Source: JACRCG01 sp964524835
Lineage (GTDB): Bacteria; Desulfobacterota; Desulfuromonadia; Geobacterales; Pseudopelobacteraceae
Direction of reading: 5' to 3'
Assembly (NCBI GenBank): GCA_964524835.1
Contig: CAZGEG010000008.1
Location: forward strand, 62,001 to 126,000
Length of the DNA: 64,000 nt
The translations under genes were made by a program, and so were the position numbers. The notes under the pieces were generated by a model, which ran no database searches, was not told where the DNA came from, and was given only the letters and a program-made list of their open reading frames with translations. Shown one piece after another: positions 1-8,095 of this stretch; within the stretch, counting starts at the first letter, position 1; each line of letters starts with the position of its first letter.

Positions 1-340
1 CAAGGATTGGTAAGACCTTGGAGGTCTCCTCACAATAACCGTGTCATAACCGAATTGCCGATCCTTCTCATGGTGTTGTTTACCCCGCTCATACACACCG
101 TCCTGTGATTGTCGCACCTACGCTGGTTTTTATTGCATGAGTCTGTTATAACAAACGCGTTCATCGTTGATGAAGATGAGAAGGTGATTTTTAGGGGTAT
201 TTTTTATGCCGATTTGTGCAGGACGGACAGACTTTTCGTCGTGCTGATCACAGGATAAATGTTCCGTTTAGGTTGATCAGCAGTTCACGCGCGTACGCGT
301 GAACTGCTCAACAAGGAGTTGAACAAATTGTGAGGAAGCA
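1..340. other. Gene-free leader with an inverted repeat
   Basis: No open frame with recognisable coding character is seen here. The stretch holds a short inverted repeat near 13-29, a six-base-pair hairpin (TTCATC/GATGAA) near 162-177, and the strong inverted repeat annotated at 280-307. It probably contains the promoter of the following gene, but no convincing -35/-10 pair can be singled out. Confidence 0.4.
280..307. repeat. 11-bp perfect inverted repeat upstream of the first gene
   Basis: GCAGTTCACGC (280-290) pairs perfectly with GCGTGAACTGC (297-307) around a six-base loop. With a three-base bulge the symmetry extends outward to GTTGA (273-277) and TCAAC. It lies 34 bp before the ATG at 341, so it could be an operator or a transcript hairpin. 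There is no T-run after it, which argues against a simple terminator. An integron attC was considered, but the outer core boxes have the wrong orientation. Confidence 0.6.
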
Positions 341-1027
341 ATGAATAGAATAGAGGAATGGCGAAAGGTATTCAGAAAAATCGATGACGAAATATTGCAA
401 CCTTATAAATTCAACCGGCTCATTGCGGAAAGGTATTTTGAGGTCATAGAACCGACAATCAAAAATGGTGGCGATCCAACCTTTCATAACTGGTGCAATG
501 ATAATTACGGGCGGTCGCTACTTTTGACGATAAGGATGCTATGTGATGAAAATAAAGAGTCTTGCAGCATTCGGTACATTCTTGGTCAGATTGCAGAACA
601 TGCCAAAGAAATAAAGAAGAACGACTATATTTCCAGACAAGAAAGCCGGTGGCAAGACCTTGCGCAGAATCATTGGGACAAGGAAATAGGATCAGACCAA
701 GAATCCCTACCGAAAGCAATACCTTTGAAGCACATTGAAGAATTGCGCTCTTTATCTACCTCGATTGTTGACGTAACTCATAACCATATTGCTCATAAAA
801 GCCGCAAAGAGACTTCCGCATTTGCAATTGAGTTTGACGAAGCATACCGGGTAATCCGTCGATTGATTTCAATTTGTCATTTCTATGCTGATTTGATAGG
901 AGAGTCGGTTCCGGATGACGATTCCAATGTCTCTCTTTGCTATGATTGGGAAAGCATCTTTTCTCAACCATGGCTTAAAGCCAGACAACCAGCGCCAGCA
1001 CGTGGCCGCAAAACTCGCATTACGTAA
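341..1027 (+). CDS. Hypothetical protein, possibly HEPN/AbiU2-like
   Basis: This 228-residue soluble protein has no signal peptide or membrane segment. The N-terminal half is helical, with a pattern (about residues 60-75) recalling the helix of AbiU2-type HEPN proteins. Around residues 146-152 lies HNHIAHK, which resembles the R/N-x4-6-H motif that forms the RNase site of HEPN families. The expected arginine is replaced by Asn or Thr, so the match is imperfect. HEPN proteins of this type act in abortive infection or toxin-antitoxin systems. No antitoxin partner is visible next to it. The start ATG follows GAGGAAGC. Identification is by motif resemblance only; it could be an unrelated helical protein. 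Confidence 0.4.
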   Translation: MNRIEEWRKVFRKIDDEILQPYKFNRLIAERYFEVIEPTIKNGGDPTFHNWCNDNYGRSLLLTIRMLCDENKESCSIRYILGQIAEHAKEIKKNDYISRQESRWQDLAQNHWDKEIGSDQESLPKAIPLKHIEELRSLSTSIVDVTHNHIAHKSRKETSAFAIEFDEAYRVIRRLISICHFYADLIGESVPDDDSNVSLCYDWESIFSQPWLKARQPAPARGRKTRIT

Positions 1028-1038
1028 GGCGCACCGCC

Positions 1039-1045
1039 GTTAGGC
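1039..1045 (+). other. Integron core-site-like motif GTTAGGC
   Basis: GTTAGGC, lying between the first and second genes, matches the GTTRRRY core of integron attC/attI sites. A complementary GCCTAAC overlaps the stop codon of the next gene (1741-1747), as in many gene cassettes. A full attC with four core boxes and a palindromic middle could not be assembled at either place, and no integrase is in the window. These may be decayed cassette boundaries or chance matches. Confidence 0.25.
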
Positions 1046-1063
1046 CACAAAGGAGTTAAGCCT

Positions 1064-1747
1064 ATGAAGAAGTTTATTGCCGTCATTATCGCCGCCACAA
1101 TAATTGGCGGTTTTGTTGGCGGAGAACTCATGGATCGGACTTTCTCTTTAACAGGCGCAGTTATTGGTGGTATTGGCCTTGCTAGCGTACTACTAGGTCT
1201 CGGTGCTTTCTTTGACGCTCAAGAGAAAAAGAAGCGCAAGAAAGAATTAACACCAGAGGTGCGGGCAGTTTTTGATCGAATGTTCGGTAATGCCCCAAGT
1301 GGTTCAACAAAAAATCAGACTGCACAAAATAGTCATTCAGGCGGAGGGACGGATCACCGCTCCGTTTACCTAACAACGACGTTTAACCTGCTTTCCATCC
1401 AACTGCTACCGAAGTATTCAAACCCGAAGCAAGCATTCGGCGCACTAATGACTAACAAACGAGCAGCCGGTTACGTGTTTGGATTTCATGATTCGCTGCT
1501 CCAAAAACTCGGCTTATATGACCCAAACCATAAAGATAGTTCTACGGATTTGCTCAAGCAAAGCTACAAAGGAATATTTGGTGAACAAGCAGGGTTTGCA
1601 CTCTATACGATGTCATTGGGTTCGCAAGACGATTCTATTTTCATAGAGGGCCGTATGAACGGCGGGAATGAGATCGCAAATTACATTGATAGCAAAGTTC
1701 CGCCACTTGGCCTGGGAAGAATATTGATACTTGGAATGGATGCCTAA
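1064..1747 (+). CDS. Membrane-anchored hypothetical protein
   Basis: A 227-residue protein of unrecognised family. The N-terminus has two closely spaced hydrophobic glycine-rich segments (about residues 3-22 and 28-50), then a lysine-rich stretch (about 53-62). This predicts a helical-hairpin anchor with the rest in the cytoplasm. A Ser/Thr/Asn-rich linker (about 78-100) leads to a C-terminal domain of about 120 residues with no recognisable motif. An AAGGAG ribosome site precedes the ATG. The next gene starts 26 bp downstream and also codes for a membrane protein, so the two may be co-transcribed. No function is proposed. Confidence 0.6.
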   Translation: MKKFIAVIIAATIIGGFVGGELMDRTFSLTGAVIGGIGLASVLLGLGAFFDAQEKKKRKKELTPEVRAVFDRMFGNAPSGSTKNQTAQNSHSGGGTDHRSVYLTTTFNLLSIQLLPKYSNPKQAFGALMTNKRAAGYVFGFHDSLLQKLGLYDPNHKDSSTDLLKQSYKGIFGEQAGFALYTMSLGSQDDSIFIEGRMNGGNEIANYIDSKVPPLGLGRILILGMDA

Positions 1748-1773
1748 CCCCCTGCTCAACTCAAGGAGTTAAT

Positions 1774-2466
1774 ATGAACGAAAATGTTGAAACCAATGCG
1801 CACGTTATTGATGCAGACGACTATTTGGCTGGCTTGGGATTTCAAATGGTTTGTTTATTGAAAACTCTCTCCAATGAAAGTAATGCTCCGTCTGAAATAG
1901 CAAAAGACTGGAAAACCCTTGAGGAGTGGCTAGGATGTGAAGGGAGGGCGCTAAATCAGCAAGACAAGGATCGCATAGGAAGGGCCTATAAATCATATTA
2001 TGCCATAGGAATTGCTCCTAGCTTAAGCTTACAACCGACATTTGACCAATATAGACGGCAAGCAAAACATGAAAAATGGGAGATTGTGTCAATTCCTACT
2101 GTTGTTAGAGAAGTATTTGACCGTCAGCTTGCTACAGACAAAGAATTAGATGAGAAAAAAAAGGCAGAGCAGCTAAGACTAAAACAGCTAGTTGAACAGC
2201 GCCAAAAGCATCAATCGAAATCCTCAGATTCAACAGACAATCAGGCAAAGAAACTTTTCTTTAATAAAAAAATCAGGATTTGCATAGTCAGTCTGACATT
2301 ATGGACAAGTTATGTTGTATTTAGAACTTGTGACTACTACGAGATGTTTGGCGTAGAGTTGAGGAGATGGGATTCTGGTTCTTTATGGTTAAATCTACTC
2401 CTTCCTCCTATCGTGGTTTTCATGGGTATCTATCTGCTCAAATGGATTCAGAGAGGAACTAAATAG
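1774..2466 (+). CDS. Hypothetical protein with coiled coil and two C-terminal membrane helices
   Basis: A 230-residue protein of unrecognised family. Residues 1-120 appear soluble. Residues about 125-155 form a highly charged Lys/Glu/Gln-rich coiled coil, and two hydrophobic helices (about 170-186 and 205-224) end the protein, placing the N-terminal region in the cytoplasm. AAGGAG stands seven bases before the ATG. It follows another membrane-anchored unknown by 26 bp. Codon use is more AT-rich than in the housekeeping genes of the window, which suggests accessory origin. No function can be given. Confidence 0.6.
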   Translation: MNENVETNAHVIDADDYLAGLGFQMVCLLKTLSNESNAPSEIAKDWKTLEEWLGCEGRALNQQDKDRIGRAYKSYYAIGIAPSLSLQPTFDQYRRQAKHEKWEIVSIPTVVREVFDRQLATDKELDEKKKAEQLRLKQLVEQRQKHQSKSSDSTDNQAKKLFFNKKIRICIVSLTLWTSYVVFRTCDYYEMFGVELRRWDSGSLWLNLLLPPIVVFMGIYLLKWIQRGTK

Positions 2467-2483
2467 TTGCCATCCATCGGCAC

Positions 2484-2507
2484 GACCGGCCCAAAAGAAG
2501 GCCGGTC
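2484..2507 (+). terminator. Strong hairpin between accessory genes
   Basis: GACCGGCC (2484-2491) pairs perfectly with GGCCGGTC (2500-2507) around an eight-base A-rich loop, 18 bp after the stop of the preceding gene. There is no run of T after the stem, so intrinsic termination is uncertain. It may instead protect the transcript end. Confidence 0.4.
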
Positions 2508-2550
2508 AGCCTCATGCCCGTTACAAGCACAAAAACAAACGAGCAAACAA

Positions 2551-2886
2551 ATGACTAACTTTCGTAACTATACTGTTTTACTGATCATATTCACGCTGCT
2601 CCTGACTGGTTGCAGTACTCTGTACGGCGAGAAAAGAACTCAGTGGGATTTGAAGTCTTCGGAAGAAGACATGGAATTAACGGTTAAAATGCACCTTGCT
2701 AATGATCCTGTCGAACGGCAGCAACTTGAAGAACGGTTGAAAGATTTGAATTACAAGTGGCATGTCACCCTGGAAAACAGTGTGGAAGAAAATCCCCGGC
2801 TTCCGCTTAACGACAATGCCAGAGATAGCACCTTCAACCAATCAATCGATAAAAACCTGCGCGAAGGCGTAACTTCCGCAAAGTAA
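2551..2886 (+). CDS. Small predicted lipoprotein
   Basis: A 111-residue protein with a classical lipoprotein signal: a short positive N-terminus, a hydrophobic core and the lipobox LLTGC (cysteine at about residue 21). It should be lipid-modified and anchored in the membrane facing the periplasm. The mature part is charged and helical with no recognisable domain. The ATG at 2551 was chosen because it places the signal peptide at the N-terminus; the open frame extends further upstream but would bury it. A 70-bp gap separates it from the exported phosphatase that follows. Confidence 0.65.
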   Translation: MTNFRNYTVLLIIFTLLLTGCSTLYGEKRTQWDLKSSEEDMELTVKMHLANDPVERQQLEERLKDLNYKWHVTLENSVEENPRLPLNDNARDSTFNQSIDKNLREGVTSAK

Positions 2887-2958
2887 AGACATGCCTGTTG
2901 CATTTTGACAATTTATTCACTGGTTTAATCCAAAATCAAAGGATTACAGGTAATCTCC

Positions 2959-3534
2959 ATGCGAAGATTCATGCTCCTTGCCGTTCTTATAGCAGCACTA
3001 ACCTCACAAGCTTACGCCGACAATAAAAATCCATCACCGTTACAAACAGTCACCCTCCCCTCCTCCGCCCGCTCATCGGAAAAGATCTACAACCTCCCCG
3101 GCCTCGCCAATGTGGGTAGAGTCGCTCCAGGCGTTTTTCGTGGCGCCCAGCCGGGCAAGGATGGCTATGCCACCCTTAAAGCCATGGGGATCAAGACCGT
3201 GATCGACATGCGCACCACCGAGAGTGAAAAAATTCAGGTAGAAGCCGCCGGAATGCGGGCCATTGCCGTGCCGATCGAGATGACCTGTAACGGTCTGAAG
3301 GAAAAAGTGGACAGGGTGGTAGCGCTGATGGCCGACCCGGCCAACCAGCCGGTCTACATCCACTGCCGCCACGGCCAGGATCGCACCGGCATCACTGTGG
3401 CCGCCTATCGTATGAAGCAACAGGGGTGGCTCTTGGCCGATGCGGAGGCGGAGATGCAGGCGTTCGGATTTAACGATATGTGGGTAAATTTCAAGAAGTT
3501 TATCCGGCAGTATGGGGCGCAGATCGAGAAATAA
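2959..3534 (+). CDS. Exported dual-specificity/tyrosine phosphatase-like protein
   Basis: A 191-residue protein with an N-terminal signal peptide cleaved near residue 20 (ending in YADN). The catalytic loop HCRHGQDRTG places the nucleophilic cysteine at 136 and the phosphate-binding arginine at 142. This is the CX5R signature of DSP phosphatases, specifically the branch near Siw14 and phytase-like proteins, where RGAQP and GIKTVIDMR motifs precede the loop. Both are present here. Substrates of these enzymes include phosphotyrosine, inositol phosphates and phosphoinositides, and cannot be told apart from sequence. The periplasmic location and two following exported hydrolases suggest a small envelope-targeted set. 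Confidence 0.8.
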   Translation: MRRFMLLAVLIAALTSQAYADNKNPSPLQTVTLPSSARSSEKIYNLPGLANVGRVAPGVFRGAQPGKDGYATLKAMGIKTVIDMRTTESEKIQVEAAGMRAIAVPIEMTCNGLKEKVDRVVALMADPANQPVYIHCRHGQDRTGITVAAYRMKQQGWLLADAEAEMQAFGFNDMWVNFKKFIRQYGAQIEK

Positions 3535-3559
3535 TAATTAATTGACGAGGAGTCTCCTT

Positions 3560-5056
3560 ATGAAACATGCTTTGCTCGCCATTGCCACTCTGTTTTCCTT
3601 CTTTCTAACTCTGCCGGTTTTTGCCTCCGATGCCTGCCAAAATCATCTATCCTCATTTCACGGCCTCGACCGCGCTGCAGTGGAGAGTTCGCTGAAAAAG
3701 GAGGTTGAAGAGTTCCGCACTCTGGCAGAACGTACCCTGGCCCTGCGGGCCGAGACCATAAAAGTCGGCGTGGGCATCAAGAAAAAAATGGACAAGGGTA
3801 AGCCGCTGACCGGTGATGACCTGGCCTTGATCAATATCGGCATCAACGAGCATCTTTCCCTGCGCAATGAGCTGCTGACTGTTGCCGAAGCCCACGAATG
3901 CTGGCTGGACGGCTCAGAAAAAAAACTGATCAAACAGGGAATCACCCCCGAATCCCGCCTGACCGGGGTAATGCTGTCGCTCTCATCGGCCATGCTGCTG
4001 TACGATAACTACCTTTTGGCGGTTTCGCTCTTTGAGGGTGACAGCAAGCTGCGCCGCATACTTAACGAAAGCGACCCAGGATATGCCGTCACCAGCGCTG
4101 CCCTGGCCAAGGTGACGGTCAACTATAACTCCATCAACAACCGGGCCAGGGCACGCAAAGCGATAAAGTTTTACGAACGCGAGTCGGCCCGATTTAAACA
4201 GACGTTGGAAATGAACCCCGATATCGGCTATCTAAATCTATTGATTGCTCAGAGCCCCTCCAACTCCATGGTCAAAAATTGGTCTCCTTTTTATGTGGTC
4301 GGCCGTAAGCTTGGCTTCCTGACCGGCGTCACTACCGACACCCTGACCGGCATGGAGCGTGATGGTGTCAGTCTGTTCAGCATGGTCTTCGGCAACGCCG
4401 TTGGACTGGTTGAGACCCGCAAAGGCAAACTATATAAGAAAGCAGACGTGCTGTCCGAGGTGAGCAGTAGCCTGCGAGCCGGGGACATTCTTCTGGAGAA
4501 GACCCCCTTTCGCCTGACCGACAAGTTGATCCCCGGTTACTGGGGACATGCGGCGGTCTGGATCGGCAGCGAGGCCGAGTTGAAGGAGCTGGGTATCTGG
4601 GGAAATCCGCTGGTTGTTCAATACCATGACGAGATTCGCGAAGGCAGGTTGGTGGTGGAGGCACTGCGATCGGGCGTGGAGATGAACTCTCTGGAGCACT
4701 TCCTCAACATTGACAGTATCGGTGTACTGCGCAAGCCGGATCTGAGCCGTGAGGCGCGCGCCAACACAGTTATCCAAACACTTCGCCAGGTGGGCAAACC
4801 ATACGACTTCAATTTTGACGTGGAATCGAAAGGCCGGGTCTACTGCTCCAAACTTGTCTACCTGTGCTACAGCGGCATCGAATGGCCGACCAAGAGATCA
4901 CTGGGACGCACCACCTTTACCCCAGATGACGTGGCGGTCAGGGCCGCCAAGGACGGCCCACTCCAGTTGGTTACATTTTATCACGACGGCAACCGGGTCA
5001 GCGAAACTCCGTCGATTCGGATGGCGGAGTTGATGGGGTTAATTGCCAGTAAGTAA
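3560..5056 (+). CDS. Exported YiiX/YebB-type permuted papain-like protein
   Basis: A 498-residue protein with a signal peptide (about residues 1-22, ending VFAS). Residues about 20-300 form an alpha-helical region of unknown function. The C-terminal part (about 305-495) is a permuted NlpC/P60 domain of the YiiX/YebB group: LRAGDILLEK, then YWGHAAVWIG with the catalytic histidine at 330, and YCSKLVY with the catalytic cysteine at 429. The order His-before-Cys is diagnostic of the permuted fold. Members act as thiol hydrolases or acyltransferases on lipids or peptidoglycan. The ATG at 3560 has GAGGAG 11 bases upstream and gives a proper signal peptide. An upstream in-frame TTG is less likely. 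It lies between an exported phosphatase and a phospholipase-D-like gene. Confidence 0.78.
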   Translation: MKHALLAIATLFSFFLTLPVFASDACQNHLSSFHGLDRAAVESSLKKEVEEFRTLAERTLALRAETIKVGVGIKKKMDKGKPLTGDDLALINIGINEHLSLRNELLTVAEAHECWLDGSEKKLIKQGITPESRLTGVMLSLSSAMLLYDNYLLAVSLFEGDSKLRRILNESDPGYAVTSAALAKVTVNYNSINNRARARKAIKFYERESARFKQTLEMNPDIGYLNLLIAQSPSNSMVKNWSPFYVVGRKLGFLTGVTTDTLTGMERDGVSLFSMVFGNAVGLVETRKGKLYKKADVLSEVSSSLRAGDILLEKTPFRLTDKLIPGYWGHAAVWIGSEAELKELGIWGNPLVVQYHDEIREGRLVVEALRSGVEMNSLEHFLNIDSIGVLRKPDLSREARANTVIQTLRQVGKPYDFNFDVESKGRVYCSKLVYLCYSGIEWPTKRSLGRTTFTPDDVAVRAAKDGPLQLVTFYHDGNRVSETPSIRMAELMGLIASK

Positions 5057-5081
5057 ATTTTTTCATATGACTGTCGGAGGA

Positions 5082-6623
5082 ATGATGCTCAGATACCTGA
5101 TGCTGCCGTCGCTGTTGCGTGACAAGTCCATGTCAATGTTCCGGGCCTTTTGCCGAATCATTTCCGTTCTTCTGATCCTGTTGCCACTTCCCGGAATTGC
5201 CTCTACTGCAAATCAAAAACCACTTTCCGATGTCATCGTTCCACTGATCACCGCCCATCCCGGCAAATCGGGCGCCTATGTGCTGGAAAAGGGGGAAGAG
5301 GCCCTGCGTGCCCGGGCCTGGCTGACGGATCATGCCACCAACGGCATCGATGTGCAGTACTTCATCTGGAGCACGGACAATATCGGCATCCTGGCCAGTG
5401 AGGCGCTGTTGCGGGCAGCTGAACGGGGAGTTAAGGTGCGCGTGCTGGTGGATGACCTGTTGATCGACGCCCCGCCCGATTCAATGCTGGCTCTGGCGCA
5501 GCACCCGAATATCGATATCCGCATCTACAATCCCCGTCTGAACGTCGGCACCACAAAACTCAAAAAGATAGGTAATGTGGCCACCGGCCTGCGAACCGTC
5601 AACCAGCGCATGCACGACAAGACGGCCCTGTTCGACGGCCTGGCGGGAATCACCGGCGGTCGCAATATGGCCGACGAGTACTTCGATTACAATCAAACCT
5701 ACAATTTCCGAGATCGCGACATGCTGGTTCTGGGGCCGGTGGTGGCCGACATGGAGGCAAGCTTTCAGCGTTTCTGGGATAGTAAGTACGTGGTGCCGGT
5801 GGAAAAGCTGCTGGCAAAAGAGATGAAGCGCATGACGCTTGAGCGGGTTGGAGAGGTGTACGCAGGATTGCACGCCTATGCTTCCAAACCGGAGAACTTC
5901 GCCCCGGAGGTGCAGCAGGCGTTAGAAGACCTCCCAAGGAAATTTGAGCGGTTGTCACGGGAGCTTGTCTGGGATAACGTGCGTTTCCTGTGCGACCTGC
6001 CCGGCAAGAACAGTACCCGTCGCCGCTTCGACGGAGGCGGCAGATCCACTGCAGCCCTGGTGGAAGAACTGAAAAAAGCCAGGAAAAGCGTCACCATCCA
6101 ATCTCCCTATCTGGTCATGCCCAAGGGTGGATTGGAACTGTTCCGCGATCTGGTCAAACGTGGCGTGGACGTGCGAATCGTTACAAATTCACTGGCATCG
6201 ACCGACAACCTGCAGGCCTTCAGCGGCTATTACAAGCAGCGCCAGTCCATATTGAAGAGCGGCATCAAGGTATTCGAATTCAAGTCCGATCCGGCCATCA
6301 AGCGGGAACTGATCGAGCGCTACCCCAAACTGGAAAAGCAGGCGCCGGTTTTTGCCATCCATGCCAAGAGCATGGTGATCGACGGGACGACACTCTTCGT
6401 CGGTACTTTCAACTTCGATCCCCGCTCGGCCAACCTGAATACCGAGGTAGGGGTGCTGATTCGCAACCCGGTCCTGGCGGGACAGGTTGAAAAAAGTATC
6501 GAGCGGGACATGTCGCCGGAAAACAGCTGGAGTGCCGCCGACAATGCAGACCGCTTCGCACCGCCGGAAAAACTCCGCAAGGTGAGGCTCTGGAAGGCGC
6601 TGCCGCTGGAGCCGTTTTTGTAG
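5082..6623 (+). CDS. Phospholipase D family protein, ClsC-like
   Basis: About 513 residues, carrying two HKD motifs (HxKxxxxDG): His178/Lys180/Asp185 and His427/Lys429/Asp434. These form the joint active site of phospholipase D/cardiolipin synthases. Layout and length resemble E. coli YmdC/ClsC, which makes cardiolipin from phosphatidylglycerol and phosphatidylethanolamine. A hydrophobic segment (RIISVLLILLPLPGIAS) near the N-terminus acts as signal peptide or anchor. The start is uncertain: GGAGG at 5076-5080 suits ATG 5085 best, 5082 is also possible, and a later ATG near 5130 would put the signal right at the start. It follows the papain-like gene by 25 bp, probably in one operon. A nuclease-type PLD is less likely given the exported, two-HKD architecture. 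Confidence 0.8.
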   Translation: MMLRYLMLPSLLRDKSMSMFRAFCRIISVLLILLPLPGIASTANQKPLSDVIVPLITAHPGKSGAYVLEKGEEALRARAWLTDHATNGIDVQYFIWSTDNIGILASEALLRAAERGVKVRVLVDDLLIDAPPDSMLALAQHPNIDIRIYNPRLNVGTTKLKKIGNVATGLRTVNQRMHDKTALFDGLAGITGGRNMADEYFDYNQTYNFRDRDMLVLGPVVADMEASFQRFWDSKYVVPVEKLLAKEMKRMTLERVGEVYAGLHAYASKPENFAPEVQQALEDLPRKFERLSRELVWDNVRFLCDLPGKNSTRRRFDGGGRSTAALVEELKKARKSVTIQSPYLVMPKGGLELFRDLVKRGVDVRIVTNSLASTDNLQAFSGYYKQRQSILKSGIKVFEFKSDPAIKRELIERYPKLEKQAPVFAIHAKSMVIDGTTLFVGTFNFDPRSANLNTEVGVLIRNPVLAGQVEKSIERDMSPENSWSAADNADRFAPPEKLRKVRLWKALPLEPFL

Positions 6624-6690
6624 CCCGGTGTACATTTAATGTATATCGGCATGACTTTCCGTATCAGATCCGCTGTTCGCAACAAAATAA

Positions 6691-6720
6691 TTGTCAAGTA
6701 AATACCAATAGTTGTGCAAT
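6691..6720 (+). promoter_or_regulatory. Possible promoter of the HMG-CoA reductase operon
   Basis: TTGTCA (6691-6696) and TGCAAT (6715-6720), 18 bp apart, lie in the AT-rich 173-bp gap before the operon. They are weak matches to a sigma-70 promoter and are the best pair seen there. The gap has no clear terminator for the preceding gene. Confidence 0.3.
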
Positions 6721-6796
6721 ACAAGTCTTTTGGCACGACATCTGTAAAAGAAGCGACTGCTGCTACTGCAATACAATAACATCATAGGCGGACACC

Positions 6797-8095
6797 ATGC
6801 CCAGCGACTCATCCCATGCAAAAAGCTTTCTGGATCGCCTCTTTCACGGACAAAACAAAGAACAGCTTCTCCAGCGTCTTTCGCCACACGACACCTCCCC
6901 GGCGCGGCATGTTCCTGGAGGCGCGCACATCACACCGGAGATCGTTGAGCGTCGTTGGCACCGTATCACCGCCCCGCCGGGTGCCCGCGAGACCCTGTTG
7001 AACAGTGCCGATATCGAGCAGATGGCCAGCTACAGCCACAATATCGAAAATTTCATCGGCATGACGCGGCTGCCACTGGGAGTGGCTGGGCCGTTGCGGG
7101 TTAATGGCCTGTTTGCCCAGGGGGACTATTACCTGCCGCTGGCCACAACCGAGGCAGCGCTGGTGGCGTCATACCACCGGGGAGCCTGCCTGCTTTCCCA
7201 GGTGGGGGGATGCAGCGCCATGCTGCTGGCCGAAGGAGTCAGCCGATCGCCCGGTTTTGCCTTCGACACTGCCCGGCAGGCAGGTCTCTTTGCCGCCTGG
7301 GTGATTGAACATCAGGAAGAAATACGGAGTGCCGCCCAATCAACAACCAGGCACGGCACCTTGGAAGATCTGCGCATCACCATCGAAGGAAACCACGTTT
7401 ATCTGCTGCTGGAGTTCAGAACCGGCGACGCCTCGGGACAGAACATGGCTACCATCGCCACCGAGGCGGCCTGTGCCCTGATCAGGGAGCAGTCGCCGGT
7501 CAAGCCGGACTATTTCTTTGTCGAAGCCAACATGTCCGGTGACAAGAAAGCCAGCGCCCAGTCCTTTCTCACCGTGCGCGGCAAAAAAGTCACCGCCGAG
7601 GCGATCATTCCGGCCGAACTGGTTGAACAGACGTTGCATACCACTCCCGGACGCATGAGTGACTACTGGCGCATGTCGGCCATGGGAGGCGTGCTCTCCG
7701 GCACCATCGGGGTGCAGGGGCATTATGCCAACGGCCTGGCGGCTCTCTATATCGCCTGCGGCCAGGATGCGGCATGCATTGCCGAGTCGGCTGTGGGGGT
7801 GACCCGTTTTGAAGTCCGCCCGGACGGAGCGCTGTATGCAGCTGTCACCCTGCCCAACCTGATGGTGGGGACCGTCGGCGGCGGCACTGCACTACCGAGC
7901 CAGAGAGCCTGCCTGGAACTGATGGGGCTGTACGGAGAGGGACATGCCCGAGCCCTGGCGGAAGTCTGTGCCGGTATGTCCCTGGCTGGCGAACTTTCCA
8001 TCATCGGCGCGCTGGCGGCCGGCGAATTCACCCGCGCTCACCGCAAGCTGGCCCGTGGCAAGGAGCATACCGCCATCGGAGCGTATCATGACTAA
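6797..8095 (+). CDS. Hydroxymethylglutaryl-CoA reductase
   Basis: A 432-residue enzyme that reduces HMG-CoA to mevalonate with NAD(P)H. Landmarks in order: ENFIG...LGVAGPL (84-100), ATTEAALVAS with the catalytic glutamate at 119, DASGQNM (211-217, matching the DAMGMN cofactor motif), SGDKKASA with the catalytic lysine at 250/251, GQDAA with aspartate 324, VGTVGGGT (357-364), and a C-terminal FTRAHRK with histidine 415 in the place of the catalytic histidine. All four catalytic residues are kept. No N-terminal membrane domain is present. It opens a seven-gene operon and overlaps the next gene by 8 bp. No other mevalonate-pathway gene is in the window, and relatives of this group normally use the MEP pathway, so a specialised product is likely. 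Confidence 0.9.
   Translation: MPSDSSHAKSFLDRLFHGQNKEQLLQRLSPHDTSPARHVPGGAHITPEIVERRWHRITAPPGARETLLNSADIEQMASYSHNIENFIGMTRLPLGVAGPLRVNGLFAQGDYYLPLATTEAALVASYHRGACLLSQVGGCSAMLLAEGVSRSPGFAFDTARQAGLFAAWVIEHQEEIRSAAQSTTRHGTLEDLRITIEGNHVYLLLEFRTGDASGQNMATIATEAACALIREQSPVKPDYFFVEANMSGDKKASAQSFLTVRGKKVTAEAIIPAELVEQTLHTTPGRMSDYWRMSAMGGVLSGTIGVQGHYANGLAALYIACGQDAACIAESAVGVTRFEVRPDGALYAAVTLPNLMVGTVGGGTALPSQRACLELMGLYGEGHARALAEVCAGMSLAGELSIIGALAAGEFTRAHRKLARGKEHTAIGAYHD

Noticed and set aside
280..307. Integron attC site
   Set aside because: The outer boxes read GTTGA...TCAAC, the reverse of the RYYYAAC...GTTRRRY order needed for attC.
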